Shown piece after piece: positions 15,479-24,266 of a DNA stretch of 38,455 bases (positions are counted from its first letter, which is position 1; each line of letters begins with the position of its first letter). Under the pieces are notes generated by a model, which worked only from the letters and a program-made list of their open reading frames with translations, was not told the origin of the DNA and ran no database searches. The DNA is taken from positions 1 to 38,455 of the IMG/VR virus record IMGVR_UViG_3300027852_000100; one strand, written 5' to 3'. Made by a program: the position numbers and the translations under genes. Origin of the DNA: a virus.

Positions 15479-15938
15479 TATCAATAATAGCATAAAGAAT
15501 TTGTTGGATAAAAATAACACTACGACTTCAGCTTACAATATAAGCGCGGGGCTTAATAGCAAAGTGAAAAATGTTATAGTAGGCTTGTCTGAAGCGGTAG
15601 GTCTTGCGGAGACGTTATATCCTGTTGTCTATGTCGAGCTCAAAAGAAAAACAGAAGAGTTTGCGCAACTAGGGAACAACGCTATGAGAGATATTGATTT
15701 ATATTATGATATTGTTCCTATCGTATCATATGGGATGGGGAACTGTCGGGAAGAGTCGGACAATGAATTATATAGATTATCACAGAACGTTGAGACATTA
15801 TTTAGAAATTATATCAATTTATCTAACACGGTTGATTATGCAATTTTAGCGCGCACTGAGTATAACGTATCGTATAGCAACGATACTTGGAATAGTATAG
15901 CAAAAATATCATTAGAATGCAGGAAACTATCGACATAA
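15459..15938 (+). CDS. Tail completion/neck protein
   Basis: 159 aa, overlapping the previous gene by 20 nt. It shows the alpha/beta layout of tail terminator-type proteins: helix (INNSIKNLLDKNN), strand (YPVVYVELKRK), then DIDLYYDIVPIVSYG with helix (ELYRLSQNVETLFRNY) and strand (ARTEYNVSYS, AKISLECRKL). Position between gpG-like and tail tube genes fits a terminator or neck protein. Assigned by position and fold pattern rather than strong motif match. Confidence 0.6.
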   Translation: MSLNLNNINNSIKNLLDKNNTTTSAYNISAGLNSKVKNVIVGLSEAVGLAETLYPVVYVELKRKTEEFAQLGNNAMRDIDLYYDIVPIVSYGMGNCREESDNELYRLSQNVETLFRNYINLSNTVDYAILARTEYNVSYSNDTWNSIAKISLECRKLST

Positions 15939-16960
15939 TGTTATCAAAAGAAGAAATCTTAACACAATCTCGAACAACTTACAAACAGAATGAGTCGTTA
16001 TGGCGAGAGAACGCGTTACGCAATAAAGTAGTTTATGAAAAGCATAGAACTTCGCAACAAAGCTTAGTCTATGCTGGCGCGGGAAAGACTTTGTTGTGTA
16101 TTGCCTTCGGGGCAAGCTTCGAGGACAAAATAGACGTTATCAAAAAGTATCGGGGCAATGTTGATATAATTTGCGTCGATAAAGCTTGCGGCGCGTTATT
16201 AGAAAACGGTATAACGCCGGACTATGTTGTGATAGCGGATGCCAAAATTGATTATGATCGTTGGTGTAAATCGTGGGTAGGCAAGACAGACAAAATAAAA
16301 CTTCTCGCAAATGTAACGGGGAATCCTTTATGGGCGGAGAATTGGCGGGGAGAAATATATTATTATGTTAATAAAGACAATATCGGCACACAAGAAGTAT
16401 TCGGGGACTTGACAGGATGTAGAGAGACAATTCCGGCGTCGAGCAATGTCGGAAATACTGTCGTAGTTTTCGCGACACAAATATTGGGTTATGATAAATA
16501 TTTACTTGCAGGTTATGATTTTTGTTGGGGAGACGAAGACAACTACTACGCGTTCAACGATCCCGACAAACGCTATTGGATGAAGCATATGCACCTTGTC
16601 GATAAGATGGGCCGGCTGGTTTCGACGTCTAATAATTTGATGTTCTCGGCTAGATGGCTGTCAGACTATAAGCAGATACTACGACAAAACAATGTAAGAA
16701 TATTCGATTGTTCAGGAAAAGGAGTGTTGGAATTCCCAACATCCGATTTGGAGACACAATTAAAAATCAGTAAGCAAAGGGAAATAACGGAAGTTGAGAG
16801 AAGAAAGATATTTAATTCAAGGTTACAAAAAGTTGTAATAAGGGCGAACGATGATGGTAGAGAAGAAAAGCTAAAGGAAGCGTTGGAGACTTTAGAAATT
16901 GCAAATATATCAATTGAATACATTCCGAAAGAGGCAAAAGAATGGTTAAATTTAAATTAA
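15938..16960 (+). CDS. DUF115 (MptE/Maf-like) protein in tail operon
   Basis: The start at 15938 overlaps the previous stop as TAATG; an ATG seven codons upstream lacks a site. The 340 aa product matches the DUF115 pattern: LCIAFGASFEDKIDVIKKY, IICVDKACGALLENGITPDY, ADAKIDYDRW, SSNVGNTVVVFATQILGYDK and LLAGYDFCWG. DUF115 proteins include the pterin diphosphokinase MptE and the catalytic core of Maf flagellin glycosyltransferases, which attach CMP-activated nonulosonic acids to Ser/Thr. In this window, NeuB and NeuA homologues make a Maf-like sugar transfer role plausible. Its place inside the tail operon implies late expression with virion proteins. Function is inferred. Confidence 0.8.
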   Translation: MLSKEEILTQSRTTYKQNESLWRENALRNKVVYEKHRTSQQSLVYAGAGKTLLCIAFGASFEDKIDVIKKYRGNVDIICVDKACGALLENGITPDYVVIADAKIDYDRWCKSWVGKTDKIKLLANVTGNPLWAENWRGEIYYYVNKDNIGTQEVFGDLTGCRETIPASSNVGNTVVVFATQILGYDKYLLAGYDFCWGDEDNYYAFNDPDKRYWMKHMHLVDKMGRLVSTSNNLMFSARWLSDYKQILRQNNVRIFDCSGKGVLEFPTSDLETQLKISKQREITEVERRKIFNSRLQKVVIRANDDGREEKLKEALETLEIANISIEYIPKEAKEWLNLN

Positions 16961-17169
16961 AATTTATTGATCATCGGCCGGTCTATATCCCTAAACTGAC
17001 ATATCATAGAGGCGGTCTTTCTTTGAAAAAGGACGTTGAAATATTTGTAACTAAAAGCGAGAAAGATAATTTATTACGGATGAAGAACGGAAACAAGAAA
17101 TGTTTTATTGAGATAAAAGAGATGAAAGAAAAACTTGAAGAAGAGGTAAAAGAAAATGTCGATAGGTGA
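16942..17169 (+). CDS. 75 aa hypothetical between DUF115 and tail tube genes
   Basis: It overlaps the DUF115 gene by 19 nt; an AAAGAGGCAAAAGA site precedes its ATG. The product has a beta-rich start (FKLKFIDHRPVYIPKLTYHR), DVEIFVTKSEKDNLLRM and a charged tail. Small proteins of this shape accompany phage structural genes. No family recognised. Confidence 0.6.
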   Translation: MVKFKLKFIDHRPVYIPKLTYHRGGLSLKKDVEIFVTKSEKDNLLRMKNGNKKCFIEIKEMKEKLEEEVKENVDR

Positions 17170-18208
17170 TAATGCAAGATTTGGGTATGATGCTTTTTTG
17201 GGGGTCGCTGAAGAAACGACATTTGGTTCAACTGCGACATCGGCATCTTTCACATATGTGGAGTTTGGCACAGAATCATTGAAGCGAACAAGAGAGGAAT
17301 TGAAGCTTGAGTCTATAAACACATCAAGAGATTTCCGGCGACGTTTAACAATGAATGAAACAGTAGAAGGGGCGGTGGAATGCGATCTCAATGTCGCGTC
17401 GGACGCTGTTGTATATATTATGAAACAGGCGATGGGCGGAACTGTAGCTTCTGAGGTAGAGACAGCGGCAGTTTCTTACAAGCACACTTTTTATCAAGGC
17501 GATATGGAGAACAACAAGGGGACTTCAACCGCTGATGACGTAAAAAGTTTGACGTTTAGAGTTGCGAAAGGGGCGCATGATACAAGCACGACTAATATGT
17601 GGGACTTTAATGGATGTCGAGTAAATAATCTGTCTATAAAAGGAGAGGTTGGAAGTCCTGTGATCATGACGGCTGAGTTGGTAGGTAAGACTGCAAGTCT
17701 TTGTTCAACCGTGCCAACTGTGGCGTTTTCCAATGTCGCGCCTTGCACTTTCATAGGGGCAACGGTAGAAGTGGGCGACTCTCTAGACTCTACAACAGCG
17801 GAGTCTTTTACCGGTTTTGAGGTAAGCATCAATAATAATTTAGTGAGCGATACTAATGCGAGAGTTTTGGGGGAACGTACAGTGAAGATACTCCCTCCAA
17901 CTAGGCGAGAGATAGGATTGAAACTAACGCAAAGGTACGACACTACAACAGCTTATCAAAGAGCAATTGATGAAACATCGATGGCTATAATAATCAAGCT
18001 GGACTCTTTGCAAACAATAGGAGCAGCGGCAACGACTTATTCGATGCACATCAAGTTGCCGACATGTTATTTTAACTCGAACATGCCCGAAATCGGCGAC
18101 TTTGGAGTCATAACGCACGAATTAGAAGTAAGTCCAATTTCCTCGAATACTTCGACGGGGTATTCTATTCAATTAGAAATGTTTAACGCAACGGCTAATT
18201 ACGAATGA
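17156..18208 (+). CDS. Major tail tube protein
   Basis: 350 aa with the pattern of siphovirus tail tube proteins: GYDAFLGVAEETTFGSTAT, YVEFGTESLKRTREELKLES, an SRDFRRRL segment, EGAVECDLNVAS, LTFRVAKG, NNLSIKGEVGSPVIMTAEL, FTGFEVSINNNLV, then EIGLKLTQRYDTTTAYQ and a C-terminal strand (GYSIQLEMFNATANYE). Polymerises into the tail tube around the tape measure. It overlaps neighbours on both sides. Confidence 0.85.
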   Translation: MSIGDNARFGYDAFLGVAEETTFGSTATSASFTYVEFGTESLKRTREELKLESINTSRDFRRRLTMNETVEGAVECDLNVASDAVVYIMKQAMGGTVASEVETAAVSYKHTFYQGDMENNKGTSTADDVKSLTFRVAKGAHDTSTTNMWDFNGCRVNNLSIKGEVGSPVIMTAELVGKTASLCSTVPTVAFSNVAPCTFIGATVEVGDSLDSTTAESFTGFEVSINNNLVSDTNARVLGERTVKILPPTRREIGLKLTQRYDTTTAYQRAIDETSMAIIIKLDSLQTIGAAATTYSMHIKLPTCYFNSNMPEIGDFGVITHELEVSPISSNTSTGYSIQLEMFNATANYE

Positions 18209-18591
18209 AAATATTAAATTTAGACGAGTTTATAACTGAAGATAGAATTATCAGAATAGAAGCGGTGGACTATTTAATCCCTACTGACATTCCGTTGATG
18301 ATCACAGTCAGATTGATGGATTATTCTGATAAGATAAACGATCCTGAAAGCGACAACATGAAAGCAATGACGGACGGAGTTCTAACGCTGTATGATTTAT
18401 TTAAAATCAAACAGCCTGATTTGGAGTTTGAAAAGTTTGTCAACCTATTGTCAATGGAAAAGTTCACATCCGTTATAAATTTTATATACGCTGATAAGAC
18501 AGTTGCTGAGTCAAGAGATATAATCGAAAAGATCAAAACGGATCAAAAAAAAAATATAGCAGATACAACAGGTTCGAGCAATTCAACTTAA
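18205..18591 (+). CDS. Tail assembly chaperone, unshifted form
   Basis: This 128 aa helical protein lies between tail tube and tape measure genes, where lambda gpG-type chaperones are encoded. It contains DRIIRIEAVDYLIPTDIPL, MKAMTDGVLTLYDLFKIK and KFTSVINFIYADKT, a compact helical domain. Near the 3' end is a run of ten A's where a -1 slip would extend it (see the frameshift product). It binds and guides the tape measure protein during tail assembly. Confidence 0.75.
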   Translation: MKILNLDEFITEDRIIRIEAVDYLIPTDIPLMITVRLMDYSDKINDPESDNMKAMTDGVLTLYDLFKIKQPDLEFEKFVNLLSMEKFTSVINFIYADKTVAESRDIIEKIKTDQKKNIADTTGSSNST

Positions 18592-18749
18592 TCGAGGTGG
18601 TAGCAGAATTTTGTTTATTCTATGTGATACCGATTACTGACTATAAAAAAGTTCTGGATATGCCAACCAGAATTTTTTTATTATTGCTTGAATACAGGAA
18701 TAAAAAGATGGAGAGAGAGGCGAAGGAATGGAAACGTCTGAAGAAATAA
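18205..18749 (+). CDS. Tail assembly chaperone, -1 frameshift fusion
   Basis: After 116 codons in frame 0, a -1 slip on the A run leads into an open frame of 65 codons with no start codon of its own: YSRYNRFEQFNLIEVVAEFC..., then ITDYKKVLDMPTRIFLLLLEYRN and a Lys/Glu-rich end, stopping at 18747-18749. The total is about 181 aa. This is the gpGT-type arrangement known from lambda and many other phages. The shifted frame fills the otherwise empty gap 18592-18727 and overlaps the tape measure start by 22 nt, which strongly supports it. Confidence 0.8.
18545..18554 (+). other. Slippery A10 run for -1 ribosomal frameshift
   Basis: Frame-0 codons are CAA AAA AAA AAT, so an A AAA AAA heptamer (18546-18552) allows both tRNAs to re-pair one base back. 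Lys decoding on A-rich heptamers is a standard slippery site. I did not identify a clear downstream stem-loop or pseudoknot. Confidence 0.75.
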
Positions 18750-20533
18750 GATTGATAATCAGATCAGAGATGGGTAAAGCTATCGCTGATCTGAAAACTG
18801 TCAACACCCGCATGGGCAAGACAAAGAAAGAATCGTCTAAGCTAAAAAACTCTTTGGCAAAATTAAAAACCGGATGGGTAGGCGCTGGCGTGGCGCTGGG
18901 CGGGACAGTTCTGGCGATGAAGAGCGTTGTTTCTGCGGCAATGGAACAAGAAAAAGCTGAAAAGAATTTGCAGGCCGCCTTAAAAACAACTGGACAATAC
19001 ACGAAAGAAGTTAACACGGCATTGAAAAATCATGCCTCCGAACTTCAAAAAATAACAACAGTTGGCGACGAAACGTCTTTAGCGGCGATGCAGCTAGGAA
19101 TATCAATGGGCATTAGTGCTAAAGATATAGGCAAAGCGACAGAAGAGGCAATAGGGTTAAGCAAAGTATATAAGACTGATTTGCAATCGTCAATGAAAAT
19201 AATTGCATTTGCAAGAGCGGGCGATATCGATGCATTGAACGAATATATCCCGCAAATGAAAATGACAAAAGATGTGACAAAAAAGGCCACAATAGCTAAT
19301 GAATTTTTAGCAAAAGCGTATAAATTCGCTAAAGATGAAACAACAACATTTGCGGGTCAGATGGAACAGATGACAAATGAGTTAGGCGATACTAAAGAAG
19401 TTTTGGGGGCTGTATTATTGCCAATGCTGCTAAAGCTTGCGACATCGCTAAAAACTGTATCGTCTTATGTCAACAACTTAAATCCTGACATCCGGGACTC
19501 GATAGTGACATTCGGGTTAATGGGCTTGGCAATAGGAGTTTTAACAAAGGTCACTATTGGATTTGGCGTTGCGACTAGCGTCGCGTTTGGATGGATCACG
19601 GCGATAGCCGCGGCTGTGGCTGGCGTTGTCTTGCTTTATAAGAATTGGAACAAGATAATGGAGAAGGTCACAGCATACGCTATGGACAAAGTGGCCGAGA
19701 TGATTAATCCCTGGATCGAAGGTTTGAATTTGATCATAAAGGGAATAAATATAATTCCCGGCGTAAACATCGGAATGATCGAATTGATGAAGTCTCAGAA
19801 CGCAGAGTACAGAGAGTCAGAACAGACAGCGGACGAAGAGGCTTTCGCAGTGAAAAAATCGACGCTAGAAACTGCGCTTGCGGAACAGTCTGCGATAATA
19901 AAAAAAGCTAACGTAGAGAAGATAAAGACAGAGAAAAAGGAAGTAAAAGAAGTTCATAAACTCAAGAAATGGGCAAACGCAAGGCAAAAAGAATTACAAA
20001 GTGAAGAAATGCAAGGATACAGAAATTATGCAGATTTCATGCTGGCTAATCTCGATAAGGACTCTAAATCTCAATTTAGAGTCTGGCAGGTATTCGCAAT
20101 TAATAAAGCAATAATTGACACATACTCGGCCGCGACTGCGGCAATGGCAGCGATGTCGGGGATACCGGTTGTTGGGGCGGCTTTAGGGATTGCGATGGCC
20201 GGAACTATGGTAGCAATGGGAATGCAAAATGTAGCAAAGATATCCGCTATGAAAGTCGGCGGGGCAGAATACGGGGCGTTGATAAAAGGATCGCCCGGAG
20301 CAGGCACGCTTATCCGAGCGGGGGAACGAAACAAATCAGAGGCGATCATCCCGTTAGAGAACGAAGAGGCAATGGATGCGATTGGGGGATTGGGGGGGAC
20401 ACAGATTGTTTTTAATGTCGAGACGATGTTCGCCTCTGATGAGTTCCCTGAAGATATCGCGAATAAAATAGACGAAGCTCTATATAAATTGCATCAGAAC
20501 AAGAATAGCAGATTTGCGGAGGCTATCGCATGA
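18728..20533 (+). CDS. Tail tape measure protein
   Basis: 601 aa. It starts with a helical segment (EEIRLIIRSEMGKAIADLKT), has hydrophobic stretches near 49-73, 258-308 (FGLMGLAIGVLTK... to AAAVAGVVLLYKNW) and 463-495 (AAMSGIPVVGAALGIAMAG), and coiled-coil-like Lys/Glu regions around 370-420. The central part matches the phage tape measure core (TTVGDETSLAAMQLGISMGI). At about 0.15 nm per residue the tail would be near 90 nm, short for a siphovirus. The C-terminus (SGPGAGTLIRAGERNKSEAIIPLE pattern, residues about 520-545) is typical of tape measures that end in the tail tip. Confidence 0.9.
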   Translation: METSEEIRLIIRSEMGKAIADLKTVNTRMGKTKKESSKLKNSLAKLKTGWVGAGVALGGTVLAMKSVVSAAMEQEKAEKNLQAALKTTGQYTKEVNTALKNHASELQKITTVGDETSLAAMQLGISMGISAKDIGKATEEAIGLSKVYKTDLQSSMKIIAFARAGDIDALNEYIPQMKMTKDVTKKATIANEFLAKAYKFAKDETTTFAGQMEQMTNELGDTKEVLGAVLLPMLLKLATSLKTVSSYVNNLNPDIRDSIVTFGLMGLAIGVLTKVTIGFGVATSVAFGWITAIAAAVAGVVLLYKNWNKIMEKVTAYAMDKVAEMINPWIEGLNLIIKGINIIPGVNIGMIELMKSQNAEYRESEQTADEEAFAVKKSTLETALAEQSAIIKKANVEKIKTEKKEVKEVHKLKKWANARQKELQSEEMQGYRNYADFMLANLDKDSKSQFRVWQVFAINKAIIDTYSAATAAMAAMSGIPVVGAALGIAMAGTMVAMGMQNVAKISAMKVGGAEYGALIKGSPGAGTLIRAGERNKSEAIIPLENEEAMDAIGGLGGTQIVFNVETMFASDEFPEDIANKIDEALYKLHQNKNSRFAEAIA

Positions 20534-21318
20534 ATATGGAATTGCTTAACGTCAATTTTCTTGACACGACGACAATGGTTACAGTCGATAGCGGAACTAG
20601 CACTGTAGACGAGTTATTTGATAGAAGATCGACATTGCAGTATCAATCTTCCGGATATGCCGGCGATTCGACATATACAGCTATCAAAATAACTTTTCCA
20701 TCATCGAAAGATGTAGATAGAATAATACTACAAAACCATAATTTGAAAAGATTTGAGGTGTATTACAATACGATAGACGCGGCGTTTTATGTTCCGTTGA
20801 CCGGAGCGGATACGACTTCAGCAGTATGGACAGGCAACAGCGCGACTGATCTGTATTTATGCTGTTCGCTATCTTCTATTGACTCAATAATAATATATGC
20901 GAGGGATAGCATTGTTCCACTGCAAGAAAAAAAAATCGGAGAGCTATGGATAACAGAAAGCCAGCTTGAGCTGGAAGACAACCCGAATGCGAAACAATAC
21001 AAGCCGAAATACGAGCGTCGAGAATATACGCACAGGATGAGTGATGGCGGGGTATCGCAATACATAATTGATAAAACATTCTCAGCGGATATAAAGTTAA
21101 CGTTTCAATCAGAAACGATGAGAGACGATCTATTGACTATATATGACGATACGGATCCGGTTGTCTTTGTTCCTTTCCCGACAACGACGGGTTGGAACGG
21201 TAAAGAGATTTACGAAATGAATTGGGTGGGCGATTTCGAGTTTGTGCAACCCGCGGGAGAAAATTATAACACACTAGGTTGGAATGGTACTTTAAGATTG
21301 CGAGAGACGCCAAAATGA
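20530..21318 (+). CDS. Distal tail/tail-tip protein
   Basis: 262 aa, overlapping the tape measure stop as ATGA. The N-terminal part is discoidin-like (ITFPSSKDVDRIILQNHNLK, YVPLTGADTTS), and the C-terminal part has a two-strand pattern (KTFSADIKLTFQSETMRDDL, WVGDFEFVQPAGENYNTLGW) as in siphovirus tip proteins. Order after tape measure supports a distal tail protein that joins the tube to the hub. Confidence 0.7.
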   Translation: MNMELLNVNFLDTTTMVTVDSGTSTVDELFDRRSTLQYQSSGYAGDSTYTAIKITFPSSKDVDRIILQNHNLKRFEVYYNTIDAAFYVPLTGADTTSAVWTGNSATDLYLCCSLSSIDSIIIYARDSIVPLQEKKIGELWITESQLELEDNPNAKQYKPKYERREYTHRMSDGGVSQYIIDKTFSADIKLTFQSETMRDDLLTIYDDTDPVVFVPFPTTTGWNGKEIYEMNWVGDFEFVQPAGENYNTLGWNGTLRLRETPK

Positions 21319-22583
21319 GTATTAAGGCCGCAATTAAAAAAAATAAAATGGATGTTTTCAGGCGGCTTTATATTAAGCGTCGCATAGCTGGCGAATATGA
21401 GGCAGATTGGGAACGTATCGATAACAAGTATATTATAAATTTTGGTAGTGTAACATATGCGATAGATGACATAAAAGTTAACTTTATTAAGTTTAGCGGG
21501 ATGAAATTCACAGTTGACAATTCAGCCGGCAAGTTTTCTAATATAAATGAGAACAAATCTCTATTCTATGGAGCGACATCTATATATAAAACGATGGTCA
21601 AGCTAGAGGCCGGATATGATTATAACGATGTAGAATATCCGACATCTACAACGCTGTATATAGGCTTAATAGGAGAAGACTACAAATATCCTGAGTCGTC
21701 TAGAGTACAATTCAGCACTAAGCATTTGTCCAGTATATTTGACGAATTTCCGGCAGATCAATTGACAAACATGAATGTCACCTTAACGGCAAGCGAAATT
21801 ATAACGAAGATAAGAGATCACGAAGACTCAAGCAACACGGCTATTTTTCAGAAGTATATAACGACAGCGGCCTGGCATTTTTCGACAACGACTAATCCTT
21901 ATCTTTTTGCTACTAATAGTGCGTTAGAGGGTATGACTTGCTGGGAACTTCTAAAGAATTTAGCGGAGGCGGAGAACAAGGTTTGTTATATTTCAACGGA
22001 TGGGGAGTTTTATTTTTATCCGAAAACTACTACCGACTCGGTCGCTACTTATCACCTGTCTGGAGTGAATGACGACGATAGAACTTGGGGACATAATATA
22101 ATATCTAACGTTGAAGTTGATCCAGCTATAAGGAAAATATACAATAGGGTAAGGGCAAAGCATGACGAGGCCGATACGTCGAGCAGTTATTACATAAAAA
22201 AAGAGAGTTGGAACTGGAATGACAGCACATCGTCGTTTATATACGGAGTAAGAACTTATGATTTTGAAAACATATGGATGAATTCTGCAACGGCTCAAAC
22301 AATAGCTGACTCGTTATTTGATGAGTACCATTTCCCGAAAAATGAGATTTCTGTAAAAGTGAAGTTCGTCCCTCAACTGTTTATCAATGATCGCGTAAGC
22401 ATGACATATAGAACACAGGATATTCAGGGAGATTACCTTTGGGGCTATTTCGATTGGGGCGCGGGAGTATGGGGAGAGGCGAAAGGTTATAATATAGACA
22501 TAGACAATCAGGACTATCGGATAATAAGCATGAAGCATAACATAAACAAATTCAGCACAGATTTAATATTGAGGGAAATATGA
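21315..22583 (+). CDS. Tail hub/baseplate protein
   Basis: The start at 21315 overlaps the previous stop as ATGA; the frame extends further upstream but without a site. The 422 aa product includes NFIKFSGMKFTVDNSAGKFS, LSSIFDEFPADQLT, ITKIRDHEDSS, CWELLKNLAEAENKVCYIST and DGEFYFYPKT, the late-control/gp27-like hub pattern, followed by a C-terminal beta domain with IISMKHNINKFSTDLIL. A tube-capping hub is expected. No peptidoglycan hydrolase motif was seen. Confidence 0.75.
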   Translation: MSIKAAIKKNKMDVFRRLYIKRRIAGEYEADWERIDNKYIINFGSVTYAIDDIKVNFIKFSGMKFTVDNSAGKFSNINENKSLFYGATSIYKTMVKLEAGYDYNDVEYPTSTTLYIGLIGEDYKYPESSRVQFSTKHLSSIFDEFPADQLTNMNVTLTASEIITKIRDHEDSSNTAIFQKYITTAAWHFSTTTNPYLFATNSALEGMTCWELLKNLAEAENKVCYISTDGEFYFYPKTTTDSVATYHLSGVNDDDRTWGHNIISNVEVDPAIRKIYNRVRAKHDEADTSSSYYIKKESWNWNDSTSSFIYGVRTYDFENIWMNSATAQTIADSLFDEYHFPKNEISVKVKFVPQLFINDRVSMTYRTQDIQGDYLWGYFDWGAGVWGEAKGYNIDIDNQDYRIISMKHNINKFSTDLILREI

Positions 22584-23296
22584 GTTTTACAGTATTACAA
22601 AACAGCACGACAGCAGACGCTGACACTTTGATGGATAATTTGTATTATATAGCGCAAGGCAGCCGAATGCCAATGGGCGGGGATACTCTCGAAGCTACAG
22701 GAGATGCGTATGATTTGGGCTCTACATCAGCAAGATGGAATAACGTATACTGCCAAAATCTGAACATAACAGGCAGTATAACTTCAGATGGTAAATTTTG
22801 GTCGTTGGAGGCCGAAATAGAAACGACAGGGCAGGCCGGCGATATAGAATTTACAGGCTTAAACGGAGACGCGACAAATGTGTACAAAATTATAGCAAAT
22901 TATAAATTGCTAGGGTCTTCGATAGCGACAATTCGGCTATGGATAAATAGCGATACTGCGACTAATTATGGCTATCAAAAGCTAGATATAACCGGAAGCA
23001 CAGTCACAGCCGGAAGGACAGCAACTACTCATATGCTTTTTGGATATACGGCCTGGTCCACTACTCCAGCGCAATGTTTTGGGAAAGCGATATTGTCGAC
23101 GAAGGCTGGCAAAGAAAGAATGATGCTGAATGAACATATGCAATATGGAGGCGGAACATATGTAGAGAAACGCCAAGATTATGCGCAGATATGGGATAAC
23201 ACGACAGATACGATAACATCATTAAAACTTGACATATCTGTATCCGGGCAGTATTTTATCACTGGCTGTGTGTTTCAGTTATGGAGTACAAAATGA
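22580..23296 (+). CDS. Tail fibre/receptor-binding protein A
   Basis: 238 aa, overlapping the hub stop as ATGA. The N-terminal half has the attachment repeat AYDLGSTSARWNNVYCQNL followed by a SITSDG element, as in side fibres. The C-terminal half is a beta sandwich ending FQLWSTK. The domain between carries ILSTKAGKERMMLNEHM and AQIWDNTTDTITSLKL, both shared with the next gene. It is probably one of two receptor-binding proteins. Confidence 0.75.
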   Translation: MSFTVLQNSTTADADTLMDNLYYIAQGSRMPMGGDTLEATGDAYDLGSTSARWNNVYCQNLNITGSITSDGKFWSLEAEIETTGQAGDIEFTGLNGDATNVYKIIANYKLLGSSIATIRLWINSDTATNYGYQKLDITGSTVTAGRTATTHMLFGYTAWSTTPAQCFGKAILSTKAGKERMMLNEHMQYGGGTYVEKRQDYAQIWDNTTDTITSLKLDISVSGQYFITGCVFQLWSTK

Positions 23297-23994
23297 GCTG
23301 GACGATATTACAGAAAAATCATACTATTGACGCTGGCGAAGTTGATGGAGATTTGAAGTATGTAGGAAGCGGGCATCTATTACCGAGAGGCGGGACGTCT
23401 CTCGAAACTACAACAGATACATACGATCTAGGAGCTGATTCCGCAAGATGGGATAATCTATATTGTCAAAATTTGGATGTAGCCGACAGCGTAACTGCGG
23501 ATGAACGGTTGTGGGCGCTGGTGTCTGAAATAGAATTAACAACGCCATCTCTTTATATAGATTTCATAAACTTGAATGGAGATGCAACAAGCGAATTCAT
23601 GATAATAACTCATGCTATATTGGCGACTCTTCTTAGTTCGCAATATTTCTTTTTACAAATAAACGGAGTTAGTTCCGCCGCTTATGGATTTCAAGATTTG
23701 AGGGCGGAAGCCGCATCTCCTACAGCGCAGAGATACACAAGTCAGACTGCGATGTATATGGGGCAATCGCCTCTTACGACTTATCATAGTTTTGGTGAAG
23801 CGGTATTGTCCTCGAAGACAGGGCAAGAAAGAATGATGTTGAACAAATTCATGTCTGGTGAAGGGACTTTTGTTTTTAAACTCAATTTGCCTGCGCAGAT
23901 ATGGGATAATACGACAGATACAATCACATCGCTATTATTTTTTGCTGATAGTTTTGGGACCGGGACAACAATCCAACTTTGGAGCAGACAATGA
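23293..23994 (+). CDS. Tail fibre/receptor-binding protein B, paralogue of A
   Basis: The start is fixed by ATGA overlap with the upstream stop. The 233 aa product shares the N-terminal attachment pattern (TYDLGADSARWDNLYCQNLD) and C-terminal motifs (TGQERMMLNKFMSGEGTFVF, AQIWDNTTDTITSL, IQLWSRQ) with protein A, but the central beta domain differs strongly. This looks like duplication followed by divergence of the receptor-facing part. Confidence 0.75.
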   Translation: MSWTILQKNHTIDAGEVDGDLKYVGSGHLLPRGGTSLETTTDTYDLGADSARWDNLYCQNLDVADSVTADERLWALVSEIELTTPSLYIDFINLNGDATSEFMIITHAILATLLSSQYFFLQINGVSSAAYGFQDLRAEAASPTAQRYTSQTAMYMGQSPLTTYHSFGEAVLSSKTGQERMMLNKFMSGEGTFVFKLNLPAQIWDNTTDTITSLLFFADSFGTGTTIQLWSRQ

Positions 23995-24266
23995 AAAGAA
24001 TAAACGTAACGGAAGAAATAAACGAAAACGGGAAACATAAAGTCATCGAATTCAAAAATGGGGTTAAAGTCAAACTATTGAAAGAGCCTTCCGACTTATA
24101 CAGAAAGAAAATGAAAGCCAGGGCGGTTGAAGAAAAGATAAAACACGATGCGGAAGAGCTTAAACTTTCTCAGGAACGCCTGATAAAACAACGAATGAAA
24201 AATAATGCTATAAAAGAATTAATAAAAGAGGGGGCGTTACCGGAAAGCTATGGAGAAAAGACCTGA
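23991..24266 (+). CDS. 91 aa charged coiled-coil protein
   Basis: ATGA overlap with the fibre stop decides the start. The N-terminal part is a short beta hairpin (EINENGKHKVIEFKNGVKVK); the rest is a Lys/Glu-rich helix (EEKIKHDAEELKLSQERLIK). Likely a fibre assembly or tail accessory protein by location. No family recognised. Confidence 0.6.
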   Translation: MKRINVTEEINENGKHKVIEFKNGVKVKLLKEPSDLYRKKMKARAVEEKIKHDAEELKLSQERLIKQRMKNNAIKELIKEGALPESYGEKT

